Assembly: GCF_902170565.1 (NCBI RefSeq)
Contig: NZ_CABHXX010000084.1
Span: forward strand, 1-64,000
DNA length: 64,000 bases
Reading direction: 5' to 3'
DNA from: Yersinia thracica
GTDB lineage: Bacteria > Pseudomonadota > Gammaproteobacteria > Enterobacterales > Enterobacteriaceae
Every line of letters starts with the position of its first letter. The first letter of the stretch is position 1. The translations under genes were made by a program, and so were the position numbers. Under the pieces are notes generated by a model, which saw nothing but the letters and a program-made list of their open reading frames with translations, was not told the origin of the DNA and searched no databases. Positions 9,251-17,371 of the stretch are shown piece after piece.

Positions 9251-9700
9251 TTAACGCAACAGTTTTAATGCGCCAGTCAATGAGCGTACCCACTTCTCCG
9301 GCCCCACCAATCCCAAACCATCCAACTGTTCATCAGCCAAAGAACGCAACGAAAACGCCTTTTCATAATCCTGGTAACTGTGCATCGAGCGCGCAAATGC
9401 AGGAAAAGGCACAATCGCCCGCTCATGAGTAGCCGCCAAAGCTTTCAGCAAAACTTCTCTTATCTGTACAGCATTCGCTTGCAAAATAGGTACCGGCAAT
9501 TTTGAGCTAACATCAATTTCTTTCCCCGCCGAATCGGATAATACTGCTCCCGCCAATTGTGGAAATTTTGCCGCCAGACCAATCCCCACCGCACTGGTAG
9601 TATTGGCAATCAAGCCCACCGGAAGCTCAGGATTAACAATAATTGCAATCCGCATTTGTTCTGCCACAGCCATGCCCTTTTCCTGATGATTTGTACCCAA
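9251..9700 (-). CDS. DUF2000 family protein
   Basis: 149 residues (about 140 if the internal Met before AVAEQMRIA is used). It matches the DUF2000 pattern: IAIIVNPELPVGLIANTTSAVGIG at the start, a conserved LAATHERAIVPFPAFARSMHSY stretch, and a C-terminal DGLGLVGPEKWVRSLTG. The family has a peptidyl-tRNA-hydrolase-like fold but no established activity. It is divergent from an Lrp/AsnC regulator starting at 9800 with a 99-bp gap, so the regulator probably controls it. I do not assign a function. Confidence 0.8.
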   Translation of the reverse strand: MGTNHQEKGMAVAEQMRIAIIVNPELPVGLIANTTSAVGIGLAAKFPQLAGAVLSDSAGKEIDVSSKLPVPILQANAVQIREVLLKALAATHERAIVPFPAFARSMHSYQDYEKAFSLRSLADEQLDGLGLVGPEKWVRSLTGALKLLR

Positions 9701-9799
9701 GATCTTATCTCTCCGGCGTAGGTAAGTGCTTTCTTTTATCAGCTTTATTCCGCTAATATGGGTAAATTGTACCCAAACAAAATAATAATCAGGTAGAAA

Positions 9800-10270
9800 A
9801 TGCCAATATCATTAATAACACCGGCAGATATAAAAATTTTAAAGCAATTACAGCACACCGGCCGGATGACTAACCAAGAGTTGGCCGATAAAGTGGGGAT
9901 GGCGACCTCCCCCTGCTGGCGACGGGTGAAGCAGTTGGAAGAAAGCGGCATTATTACCGGTTATCAAGCCAATATTGATCGACGGAAAATAGGTTTGGGG
10001 ATTTTGGCTTTTATTCGGGTGAAAATTGACAGTCACAGTGAAGAAGAAGCGAAGTTATTTGAGATGCAGGTTGGGGCGCTAAAACCGGTGATTGCTTGCT
10101 ATGCCGTCGCGGGAGATGCGGACTTTCTGCTGCAAGTGGTGGCCGAGGACCTCGACAGTTTTTCCACTTTCGCGATGTCGGTCATCCGCCGACTGTCGGG
10201 GATTAAAGAGATGCAAACGACATTCGTCCTGCGCGAAGTCAAACCACTGGTGAGTTTACCGCTGGAGTAA
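9800..10270 (+). CDS. Lrp/AsnC-family transcriptional regulator
   Basis: 156 residues with an N-terminal winged helix (DIKILKQLQHTGRMTNQELADKVGMATSPCWRRVKQLEESGII, about 8-50) and a C-terminal RAM/AsnC ligand-binding domain (about 70-150). It is the normal size for a local, ligand-specific Lrp paralogue rather than global Lrp. It is divergent from the DUF2000 gene, which is its most likely target. The effector amino acid is unknown. Confidence 0.9.
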   Translation: MPISLITPADIKILKQLQHTGRMTNQELADKVGMATSPCWRRVKQLEESGIITGYQANIDRRKIGLGILAFIRVKIDSHSEEEAKLFEMQVGALKPVIACYAVAGDADFLLQVVAEDLDSFSTFAMSVIRRLSGIKEMQTTFVLREVKPLVSLPLE

Positions 10271-10348
10271 GTCACATTGAAAGGCATCAATCGATGCCTG
10301 TTATCGACTTAATTTTTATTTATCTAGCTTATTTACTGGCCTGGTTCT

Positions 10349-11593
10349 CTATGCGACCAGCACTCTGTTACGCCCCGATGCTTTGGCTCGATAGAGCGCC
10401 TCATCCATACGTTTAAACAAACTATCCGTGTCTTCCCCCACCTGATGTTGCGCGACTCCGATGCTGACCGTGAGTTTGGGTAAGTTAGGTTGGCAGATCA
10501 TTTGAATAGTTTCTCTAATAGATTCAGCCAATTGCAATGCTCCCTCCAGATTGGTTGAGGGCAGAAGAATAGTAAATTCCTCGCCACCCCAACGGGACAG
10601 GATATCGCACTCGCGGATAATGGACTCCAGTGTTCTGGCCAGAAAAATCAAAACCTCGTCGCCCTTATGATGCCCAAGTTGGTCATTAATATTTTTAAAA
10701 TGGTCGACATCCAATAAAATTAAACTGAAATTTTGGCCGTAACGTTGGCTCTGAGTATAGGCATGTTCAACCAAAGGAAAGAAGTGACGCCGATTGCCTA
10801 AATCTGTCAGTGGGTCTTTCAAAGCAGCATATTCTAATGCCTCTTCAAGCCGCTTTTGTTCCGTAATGTCATGAATAATACAAAGCATCAATCTTATACC
10901 GTCTAACTCAACTGGGCCGGCATAGGTTTGGACATGGCGAGTATTTCCATCCGCTAATTTATGGATAAAATTGAGTGGCTTATGCCCGCCCGGTAATTTG
11001 GCAACCTCATTCATGACCGGCAATACATCCATTCCCATGCTATTAATTTCCCAGGTATGCTTCCTGCACATTTCATCCCGTGAATAACCATAAAAACGGG
11101 TTGCCGCCTGATTTGCATCGACAATCAACCCCTCTTTCGACGGATCAATCAATAGCATTGGGGCTGTATTGGTACTAAAGAATTGCTCGTAAAAACTCTG
11201 CTCATTACGGGAATAGGGTTTTGCCAATGGGCTGGGGCTGCTCGGCTGGGTTACCACACTCTCTGAAATATAAAGCCCTTCAAAAATAATAACTGCGCCA
11301 TAAGGTTCTAGCTGAGTTAAGGAGAGCCGGCAACTCAGAGGAAAGACATTTTCTTTGGCCTGGATAGTCCAAATTTCGATAATAGGGTCATCAGCGGCCA
11401 AAGCCGGGAGATAAGCATCCAAATTCTGCTGCGCATGGGCCGAAAAACGCCCATAACGCACTAGCGGCAACTGAATGTCACCGGCAATTTTTCGGGCTTC
11501 CTTGTTAGCAAAAAGTATTTCCTGATTTTTGGGCAATATCACCCAGATCGGGGTTCTCAAGATATTTAATGCATCTAAGTCAGTTATTACCAT
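10349..11593 (-). CDS. PAS-GGEEF diguanylate cyclase
   Basis: 414 residues. A poorly conserved N-terminal sensory segment (1-120) is followed by a PAS domain (about 135-245, ending HDITEQKRLEEAL) and a GGDEF domain (about 250-414). The active site reads GGEEF at 336-340 and the inhibitory I-site RECD is at 327-330, exactly five residues upstream, so the protein should make c-di-GMP and be product-inhibited. There are no membrane segments, so it is cytoplasmic. The LDVDHFKNINDQLGHHKGD metal/GTP motif is intact. It is monocistronic and adjoins the IS-containing island. Confidence 0.93.
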   Translation of the reverse strand: MVITDLDALNILRTPIWVILPKNQEILFANKEARKIAGDIQLPLVRYGRFSAHAQQNLDAYLPALAADDPIIEIWTIQAKENVFPLSCRLSLTQLEPYGAVIIFEGLYISESVVTQPSSPSPLAKPYSRNEQSFYEQFFSTNTAPMLLIDPSKEGLIVDANQAATRFYGYSRDEMCRKHTWEINSMGMDVLPVMNEVAKLPGGHKPLNFIHKLADGNTRHVQTYAGPVELDGIRLMLCIIHDITEQKRLEEALEYAALKDPLTDLGNRRHFFPLVEHAYTQSQRYGQNFSLILLDVDHFKNINDQLGHHKGDEVLIFLARTLESIIRECDILSRWGGEEFTILLPSTNLEGALQLAESIRETIQMICQPNLPKLTVSIGVAQHQVGEDTDSLFKRMDEALYRAKASGRNRVLVA

Positions 11594-11769
11594 AGGAATA
11601 CCGAAAGATATTTGGCATCGGAACAGAATACAGCTAATTCCCCCGGATTCACTATATTTCGATTTATGCTGACATTGCTTATTTCTTGACGTGGAATACT
11701 CAGGCGTAAGGGGTGCCAGCCATTGCTGTTTTTAGGCTGATCCCTTCCCAATATTGATGCCAGGATAAA

Positions 11770-12579
11770 TCAGAGACTCCGGCCTTTTTGCAGACTTCGG
11801 ATAAATTCCTCTGGCGTCTGATTATTTAAAGATGAATGCGGTCTTTGCTGGTTATATTCCTGCCGCCACTTCTCGATCTTCTCCTGAGCATCGTCCAGTG
11901 ACAGGAACCAGTGCACATTCAAACACTCATCGCGCAGGCTACCGTTGAATGACTCGACCAGAGCATTATCTGTCGGTTTACCGGGGCGTGAGAAGTCCAT
12001 TGTCACCTTATTTTCGTATGCCCATCGGTCAAGTGTTTTAGAGATAAATTCGCTGCCATTATCCGTTTGCAACCGGTGGGGGATACGCCGATGCAGTTGC
12101 TTCAGGCGCTCCATTACAGCCACCACATCATCCCCGCGCAACACGTTACCCACCTCGATCGCCAGGCATTCACGACTAAAATCATCCACTACAGTTAGGG
12201 CGCGTATCCGACGTCCGTTGAACAGATTATCAGCAACAAAATCCATGCTCCAGCACTGATCTAGTGCGGTCACTTGCGGACGTGCGTGTCTGTGCCTGCC
12301 TGTGACATGCCGGCGTGGGCGTTTTGCCCGCAGATTCAGCCCTTCCTGACAGTAAATTCGGTGGGTTTTCTTGTGGTTGACTAACCAACCCTCGCGGCGC
12401 AAAAGAATATGAATACGCGGGTAACCATAGCGGATCCGCGTCTCCGCAATTTCTCTTATCTGGTCAGTCAGGGCCCTGTCATCACGACAACTACGATAGT
12501 GGTATACCGTGCGACTCTGCATCATTAAACGGCAACTACGACGCAGGCCGATACGATATGCATCCAGCAGGTAAGTCAC
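11770..12579 (-). CDS. IS3-family transposase OrfB (DDE catalytic part)
   Basis: 269 residues from its own ATG: an HTH_21 segment ([13 protein letters not shown]...), then the rve integrase core. The DDE triad is present: Asp in SMDFVAD, Asp in QTDNGSEF and Glu in [14 protein letters not shown]. The functional product is normally the OrfAB fusion: on the minus strand the sequence CGAAAAAAGTTCTGA at the end of orfA allows -1 slippage on A6G, continuing [16 protein letters not shown] into this frame. The element appears intact and potentially active. Confidence 0.92.
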   Translation of the reverse strand: MTYLLDAYRIGLRRSCRLMMQSRTVYHYRSCRDDRALTDQIREIAETRIRYGYPRIHILLRREGWLVNHKKTHRIYCQEGLNLRAKRPRRHVTGRHRHARPQVTALDQCWSMDFVADNLFNGRRIRALTVVDDFSRECLAIEVGNVLRGDDVVAVMERLKQLHRRIPHRLQTDNGSEFISKTLDRWAYENKVTMDFSRPGKPTDNALVESFNGSLRDECLNVHWFLSLDDAQEKIEKWRQEYNQQRPHSSLNNQTPEEFIRSLQKGRSL

Positions 12580-12602
12580 CGCTTCACGCTTCTGGATGGG
12601 CC

Positions 12603-12869
12603 TCAGAACTTTTTTCGAATGACATACTGAAGCATTTCCTTATCCAGACTGAGGTCCGCCACCAGACGCTTGAGCCGTTGGTTTTCGTCCTCAAGCTGCC
12701 GCAAACGGCGCAGTTCCGTTACGCCCATCCCGCCAAATTTTTTCTTCCAGTTATAAAAAGTGGCTTCAGAAATACCCATCTTTCTGCACACTTCCTCCAC
12801 CCGAGTGCCGGTTTCGGCCTGTTTAAGGGCAAATGCTATCTGTTCTTCGGTATAACGGCTCTTTTTCAT
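12603..12869 (-). CDS. IS3-family transposase OrfA (HTH/leucine zipper)
   Basis: 88 residues with the IS3 OrfA pattern: a helix-turn-helix ([42 protein letters not shown], about 5-47) followed by a heptad-repeat coiled coil ([21 protein letters not shown]). It ends at the A6G slippery run that feeds ribosomes into orfB. It binds the terminal repeats and regulates transposition. Confidence 0.92.
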   Translation of the reverse strand: MKKSRYTEEQIAFALKQAETGTRVEEVCRKMGISEATFYNWKKKFGGMGVTELRRLRQLEDENQRLKRLVADLSLDKEMLQYVIRKKF

Positions 12870-12917
12870 GGTTGATATGCCTCTCAGTGAGATGAAAGAA
12901 AGACCGGATACTTCAGT

Positions 12918-13382
12918 TTAGACTGGCACTGTTTTCAGGGAGGAGATCAAATTATCATTAGTAATGACTAAATCAGGAATAATAAAACCAACACGTTGTG
13001 CTAAATAAGCCTGAAGAATTTTATTGTCAGCTCTGCGCATGACCGATGGCTTAGATAAACATCGGCCAGAAAAGCTCTCAACGATGCCTTCAATAAGCGA
13101 ATGGCTTTCTTTGTGAGAAAAGGCTTGATACTGGGCGTCAATCACACCAGTAAGATCTTCAGATGCAGGTTTACGGTAGTAAATTGATTTACAGTTAGCT
13201 GAATTTACTTCATCACCAGAACTATCTTTGATTCTAAACCCTGATAAATCGTAACTAATTCTATAGTTTGAAAAGTTATCTGTATTTAAACGGAAGAAAG
13301 CAATGTCTTTGTATCGTGCCATGATGTAGTCACATGTGCGATCAAAGCTGCTGGTGATGATCAGTATCCGGTTTTTCATCAT
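12918..13382 (-). pseudogene. Truncated ATP-grasp (MvdC/MvdD-like) peptide-maturase gene
   Basis: The 154-residue frame contains about 151 native residues (to LKT); the last codons and stop come from the end of the adjacent IS. Features resemble the pre-ATP-grasp domain of MvdC/MvdD-type RiPP maturases: ILIITSSFDRTCDYIM, FFRLNTDNF at about 31-39, IYYRKP at about 67-72, and a transition into the ATP-grasp domain at SKPSVMRRADNKILQAYLAQRVGFIIPDLVITND. Family members are normally about twice this length, so the whole ATP-binding core is gone, and no continuation is visible beyond the IS at 11600-11757. The gene is dead as it stands. The family assignment is moderately confident. Confidence 0.6.
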
Positions 13383-13596
13383 ATCCCTGATTGCAAAGAA
13401 GCATTTTCTAAATGATATGTAAAAAACTAAAATTAGCCAATGACAGTGGTAACAGTTTTGACGACCGACTTTAAATATTTGACTCTATTTTGTTGCCTAC
13501 TTCTTCTAACAGAAAATCGATACTTACCCAGTAGACATACCAACCGCTAACCTCCGGTATTAATAATATTATATAGAGGCGTTTTTACTTTCTGTC

Positions 13597-13959
13597 TCAC
13601 AAAATCATCTGTTCTGCCCGGCATTTATAAATTTCTGCTAATTTCTCTCTGGTTTTCTTCTGTGGGCGAGAATCTACGGCTTCCCATTGGGATACAGCAG
13701 ATTGGGTGGTACCAAGCAGTTCTGCTATTTCATATTGCGAAAAGCCACGGTAGATACGCCATGCAGCCAGCAAACTGACACCATCGTTTACCATGATTTG
13801 AACAACTTCATTCGGGATGGTCTGATCATCATCGTGATCAGCAACATAGGGAATATCATCGTACTTCGCATTAGAGATAAGTTGCTGGTATTCGGCAATG
13901 GGTAAGACCACAAACTGAGGCTCTCCTGCTTCATCATGAATGTATTGTAGTTTTGCCAT
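13597..13959 (-). CDS. Antitoxin with Phd/YefM-like N-terminus and XRE HTH
   Basis: 120 residues. The N-terminal third (LQYIHDEAGEPQFVVLPIAEYQQLI) looks like the dimerisation/DNA-binding strand of Phd/YefM antitoxins; the C-terminal half is an XRE/Cro helix-turn-helix (VSLLAAWRIYRGFSQYEIAELLGTTQSAVSQWEAVDSRP, about 65-105). I start at the ATG at 13959, preceded by AAGGTG with 6-nt spacing; a GTG three codons earlier overlaps that site. It lies 65 bp downstream of the RelE-type toxin gene (toxin-first order, as in HigBA) and should neutralise it and repress the shared promoter. Confidence 0.82.
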   Translation of the reverse strand: MAKLQYIHDEAGEPQFVVLPIAEYQQLISNAKYDDIPYVADHDDDQTIPNEVVQIMVNDGVSLLAAWRIYRGFSQYEIAELLGTTQSAVSQWEAVDSRPQKKTREKLAEIYKCRAEQMIL

Positions 13960-14024
13960 CTTATTCACCTTAGTTTAGAAAAATAACACCATGCCTTTGA
14001 GAGGAAATCTACTGAGCCAGCCTA

Positions 14025-14285
14025 CTAATAGGTCGTTGTGGTTCTGCGTTTAACTTCCTGGATCGTACATATCACAGGGGTTCCCTCTATAATCTGAAAA
14101 ATAATCCTGTAATTCCCCACTCGCATCCGATATTGGCTATCACTGGTCTGTAACTTTTTGATATCCAAATCAACAGCAGGGAAATCCATCAGTTTATTCA
14201 CTTTTTCACTGATGGATTTTCGATATCTGACATCTATTGAAAGTAACTGCTTAACCGCTTTCCTCGACCAGTCAACCTTGACCAT
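14025..14285 (-). CDS. RelE/ParE-superfamily toxin
   Basis: 86 residues from the ATG at 14285, which has GAGGAAAC just upstream; a longer frame from a TTG at 14330 is unlikely. It shows the RelE/ParE core: VDWSRKAVKQLLSI at the start, KLMDFPAVDLDIKKLQ, YRMRVGNYRIIFQII with the conserved R-x-x-Y-R-I strand, and a terminal VKRRTTTTY. RelE members are mRNA interferases on the ribosome, whereas ParE members poison gyrase; the basic C-terminus favours RelE/HigB but this is not decisive. It is paired with the antitoxin downstream. Confidence 0.85.
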   Translation of the reverse strand: MVKVDWSRKAVKQLLSIDVRYRKSISEKVNKLMDFPAVDLDIKKLQTSDSQYRMRVGNYRIIFQIIEGTPVICTIQEVKRRTTTTY

Positions 14286-14321
14286 CGTTTCCTCACTTTT
14301 ATAAGTGATCACATCCGCTGT

Positions 14322-14359
14322 TATGGTCAAATAGTAAAGCTATAGGTAAGTATGGTCAA
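14322..14359 (-). promoter_or_regulatory. Toxin-antitoxin promoter with paired operator repeats
   Basis: On the minus strand TTGACC (14354-14359) and TACTAT (14331-14336) are spaced by exactly 17 bp, giving a good sigma-70 promoter. The same 9-mer TATGGTCAA occurs at 14322-14330 and 14351-14359, one copy covering the -35 and one just after the -10, which suits autorepression by the antitoxin. Confidence 0.6.
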
Positions 14360-14710
14360 CACAAAAACCTAATTATTTACTAATTTTAATCTTATTAAAA
14401 ACTGATTTTTGAATCCAAATAATAATTGATATCGATGCATTACATACATATTTCACCCACAAATGCGGCCCCTCTCGCATCTACAAAAATGTTTGTCCTA
14501 ATTTACCACTGGTTAATTGAACAGTAGGGAATGGCCGGATATAGTGCCCCCGCAGCGGCAAATTCCGCTGCCGTGATTAGCGTCCCGGAATTCAATAGAG
14601 CGCACGACCGCACAGGCAGTTACTATGTGCGGGTACAGTTACACCTGTGAAAAAGCAATGGTGGGCTGGACGGGGCATCGAAAGATGCGCCGGGTTCTCT
14701 GTTGACCGGT
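14360..14710. other. Gene-poor island segment with a hairpin and possible 39-aa ORF
   Basis: No recognised gene. The segment contains a 7-bp hairpin GCAGCGG-6-CCGCTGC at 14552-14571 and a plus-strand ATG frame at 14531-14650 (39 codons, beginning MAGYSAPAA, ending VQLHL) with AGTAGGGA immediately before the ATG. The hairpin plus short ORF is reminiscent of leader regions of P4-like satellite elements, but this is a weak impression. The end at about 14711 abuts the truncated integrase. Confidence 0.35.
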
Positions 14711-15404
14711 TAGCTAATTTAACCAACATGCTGCCGCTATAACTGGCAAGGCTGGAAAGAAATTCAGGGATTTCATTAATCGTAAGATGTGGATAGTGTT
14801 CGCGTTTATGGGGAGCAAAAGCACTGGCAAGGTCAGGGGCGGGATTATATTCGGCTCGGCCTGTGATGATGGCGTATTTCCAAACCTCACCACATCACTG
14901 CCGAACCTTACGCATTTTCTCAGTGGCACCCCGTTTTTCTAACTTGGACAGCACGGCCATTAGCTCAAGTGGTTTAATTTCTTTGATTGGTCGGTAACCG
15001 ATATATGGAAAAACGTCTCTTTCAAACGTGCTCATCATTTCTAAACGATAGGATTCAGACCATCTATCATAACGTCGCTGATACCACTCTCGGGTGATAG
15101 CTTCAAAGGTATTACTACCCTCTCCTTGCTGCACTAACTTTTGTTCTTTTCTTAAATCACTGGGGTTAATACCCACCATAACCAGCTTTTTAGCCTCATC
15201 CCTTTTTCGCCTTGCCTCAGTTAACGAGACAGCAGGATAAGTGCCCAATGAAAGCATTTTAGGTTTGCCAGCAAAACGGTATCTGAAGCGCCAACCTTTC
15301 GAACCATTTGGCTCCACCAGCAGCGACAATCCATTACCATCCGCTTTGGTGTAGGGCTTCTCTTGGGGTTTTGCACAGCGTATCTCAAGGTCCGTGAGTG
15401 CCAT
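14711..15404 (-). pseudogene. Truncated P4-type tyrosine integrase, with internal stop
   Basis: The N-terminal DUF4102 domain (ALTDLEIRCAKPQEKPYTKADG..., about 1-90) and SAM-like core-binding domain are present from an ATG at 15404. At 14895-14897 a TGA interrupts the frame (KMRKVRQ*CGEVWKYAIITG); the same frame stays open beyond it with integrase-like sequence (TGRAEYNPAPDLASAF..., LASYSGSMLVKLA) to about 14711, where similarity ends before the catalytic R-H-R-Y domain. A CGA-to-TGA change would explain the stop. It lies downstream of the 3' end of tRNA-Gly in the same orientation, the usual position of an island integrase. It is non-functional. Confidence 0.85.
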
Positions 15405-15485
15405 GTGTATAGAATCCAGAGTGTATAAAACATGATGTGTATAGAATTTGGAGAGTAGAGAATTTCTATACAGATAACTATACAC
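15405..15485. repeat. GTGTATA repeat cluster upstream of the integrase
   Basis: Three direct copies of GTGTATA(G/A) start at 15405, 15421 and 15437, exactly 16 bp apart. Two inverted copies follow, CTATACAG at 15466 and CTATACAC at 15478. They lie between the integrase start and the tRNA, where arm-type integrase or excisionase sites occur in P4-like elements. Function is inferred from position. Confidence 0.55.
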
Positions 15486-15599
15486 GTTTGTATGTGGATT
15501 CCCGTGAGCAACTATAGCCGTCAAGAGATAACAATAGTGGCCTAAACCTTGCTATGACTGGGTTTGATGTACTTCGGGAGATACTGCGAGACGTTAGAT

Positions 15600-15673
15600 T
15601 GGAGCGGGTGAAGGGAATCGAACCCTCGTATAGAGCTTGGGAAGCTCTCGTTCTACCATTGAACTACACCCGC
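15600..15673 (-). tRNA. glyU: tRNA-Gly (anticodon CCC)
   Basis: A 74-nt cloverleaf with CCA encoded. The acceptor stem is GCGGGTG/CACCCGC, the T-arm GAGGGTTCGATTCCCTT, and the anticodon arm AGAGC-TTCCCAA-GCTCT with CCC. It is nearly identical to E. coli glyU. Its 3' end faces the degraded integrase, so it is the likely attachment site of the island. Confidence 0.95.
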
Positions 15674-15690
15674 TTCGGTGTGCGGTTTGC

Positions 15691-15718
15691 ATTATAACCG
15701 GTTCTTTGGCGTGGGCAA
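15691..15718 (-). promoter_or_regulatory. tRNA-Gly promoter
   Basis: On the minus strand TTGCCC (15713-15718) and TATAAT (15691-15696) are separated by 16 bp. They are followed by a GC-rich discriminator, typical of stable-RNA promoters. Confidence 0.6.
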
Positions 15719-15794
15719 GTGAAGATATAGTCTAAGCGCCGGTATTTTAAGCGATTAGATTAAACAAAGTATAACCGCGGCTGTTTTGCTCAGT

Positions 15795-15815
15795 AAAAAG
15801 GGCGCCATTGCGCCC
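15795..15815 (-). terminator. lysS terminator
   Basis: GGGCGC-CATT-GCGCCC stem-loop followed on the minus strand by TTTTT, 30 bp beyond the lysS stop codon. Confidence 0.8.
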
Positions 15816-15844
15816 TAATAAGATTTACTGTTAACCGGATAAAC

Positions 15845-17362
15845 TTATTTTACCGGGCGCATCGCCGGGAACAAGATAACATCACGGATAGTATGGCTGT
15901 TGGTAAACAACATGACCATGCGATCGATACCGATGCCCAGACCCGCAGTTGGCGGCAAGCCATGTTCCAGCGCGGTAACATAGTCTTCATCGTAGAACAT
16001 CGCTTCGTCATCACCAGCTTCTTTAGCACTGACTTGATCGGCAAAACGCTGAGCCTGATCTTCCGCATCATTCAACTCAGAGAAACCGTTACCAATTTCA
16101 CGGCCACCGATGAAGAATTCGAAACGGTCAGTGATAAACGGATTATCGTCATTGCGACGAGCCAATGGAGAAACCTCGGCTGGGTACTCAGTAATGAAGG
16201 TTGGCTGAATCAGATGGCTCTCGGCGGTCTCTTCAAAGATCTCGCATTGAACACGGCCCAGGCCCCAACTCTTCTCAACTTTAATACCCAATGACTCGGC
16301 AATCGCCACAGCTTTGTCCATATCGTCCAAATCTGCCACGTTGGTTTCTGGACGATATTTGCAGATAGCTTCTTTCATGGTCAATTTGGCAAAAGGCTTA
16401 CCAAAATCGAATGTCTGTTCGCCATACTGCACCACACTACTGCCCAGTACATTTTCAGTCAAAGTGCGGAATAACTCTTCAGTCAGCACGATCAAGTCTT
16501 TGTAGTCCGCGTAAGCCATATAGAGTTCCATCATAGTGAACTCTGGATTATGACGCGGTGAAACACCTTCATTACGGAAGTTACGGTTGATTTCGAACAC
16601 ACGTTCAAAACCACCGACAACCAGACGCTTCAGATACAATTCTGGCGCGATACGCAAATACATATCGATATCCAGCGCATTGTGATGAGTCACAAACGGA
16701 CGTGCTGAAGCACCGCCGGGGATCACTTGCATCATAGGCGTTTCGACTTCCATGAAGCCTTTTTCCACCATAAAGCTGCGAATACCGGCCATCACTTGCG
16801 AACGAACTTTAAATGTATTGCGGGACTCATCGTTAGCGATCAGATCCAGATAACGCTGGCGGTAGCGAGTTTCTTGATCAGCCAGACCGTGGAATTTATC
16901 CGGCAATGGACGCAGTGCTTTGGTCAGCAAACGCAATTCGCTACAGTGGATAGACAACTCACCGGTTTTAGTTTTGAACAACTTACCGCGTGCACCCAGG
17001 ATATCGCCCAGATCCCACTTTTTGAATTCTTCGTTATACACGCCTTCCGGCAAGTCATCACGGGAAACGTACAGTTGAATACGGCCACCGACATCTTGCA
17101 GCGTCACAAATGATGCTTTCCCCATAATACGGCGAGTCATCATACGGCCAGCAACAGTGACTTCTATATTCAGCGCTTCTAATTCTTCATTCTCTTTGCT
17201 GCCGTACTCAGCATGCAGCTGGTCAGAGAGATGCTCACGGCGGAAATCATTAGGGAAAGCAATTCCCTTCTCCCGCAATGTAGCCAGTTTTTCCCGACGA
17301 GCTTGTAACTCACTATTGAGTTCTTGCGCTTGCTCAGCGACTTGTGGTTTTTGCTCTGACAT
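15845..17362 (-). CDS. lysS: Lysyl-tRNA synthetase, class II
   Basis: 505 residues, the same length as E. coli LysS. It has an N-terminal OB-fold anticodon-binding domain (about 60-150), then the class II core with motif 1 ([21 protein letters not shown]), motif 2 ([20 protein letters not shown]) and motif 3 ([13 protein letters not shown] near the C-terminus). It charges tRNA-Lys in the cytoplasm. It starts 9 bp after the prfB stop codon, so prfB-lysS is an operon as in E. coli. Confidence 0.97.
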   Translation of the reverse strand: MSEQKPQVAEQAQELNSELQARREKLATLREKGIAFPNDFRREHLSDQLHAEYGSKENEELEALNIEVTVAGRMMTRRIMGKASFVTLQDVGGRIQLYVSRDDLPEGVYNEEFKKWDLGDILGARGKLFKTKTGELSIHCSELRLLTKALRPLPDKFHGLADQETRYRQRYLDLIANDESRNTFKVRSQVMAGIRSFMVEKGFMEVETPMMQVIPGGASARPFVTHHNALDIDMYLRIAPELYLKRLVVGGFERVFEINRNFRNEGVSPRHNPEFTMMELYMAYADYKDLIVLTEELFRTLTENVLGSSVVQYGEQTFDFGKPFAKLTMKEAICKYRPETNVADLDDMDKAVAIAESLGIKVEKSWGLGRVQCEIFEETAESHLIQPTFITEYPAEVSPLARRNDDNPFITDRFEFFIGGREIGNGFSELNDAEDQAQRFADQVSAKEAGDDEAMFYDEDYVTALEHGLPPTAGLGIGIDRMVMLFTNSHTIRDVILFPAMRPVK

Positions 17363-17371
17363 CTCAGTTCC

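Larger units (their letters stand above)
11758..12928 (-). mobile_element. IS3-family insertion sequence (IS407-like group)
   Basis: The element carries orfA and orfB with a -1 frameshift window. Probable ends are imperfect inverted repeats starting TGCCAG: 11758 inward on the plus strand and 12928 inward on the minus strand, with 18 of 27 positions identical. It reads 5'-TG...CA-3' as is usual for IS3. The flanking bases are TTGA on the left and CTGT on the right, so there is no target-site duplication. Together with the truncated gene at 12918-13382 this suggests an IS-mediated adjacent deletion. The subgroup is assigned by the look of OrfA/OrfB; the exact IS name needs ISfinder. Confidence 0.85.

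Noticed and set aside
14714..14929. 71-codon minus-strand frame
   Set aside because: It lies in the wrong frame of the integrase pseudogene; the true frame continues through the TGA with integrase-like sequence.
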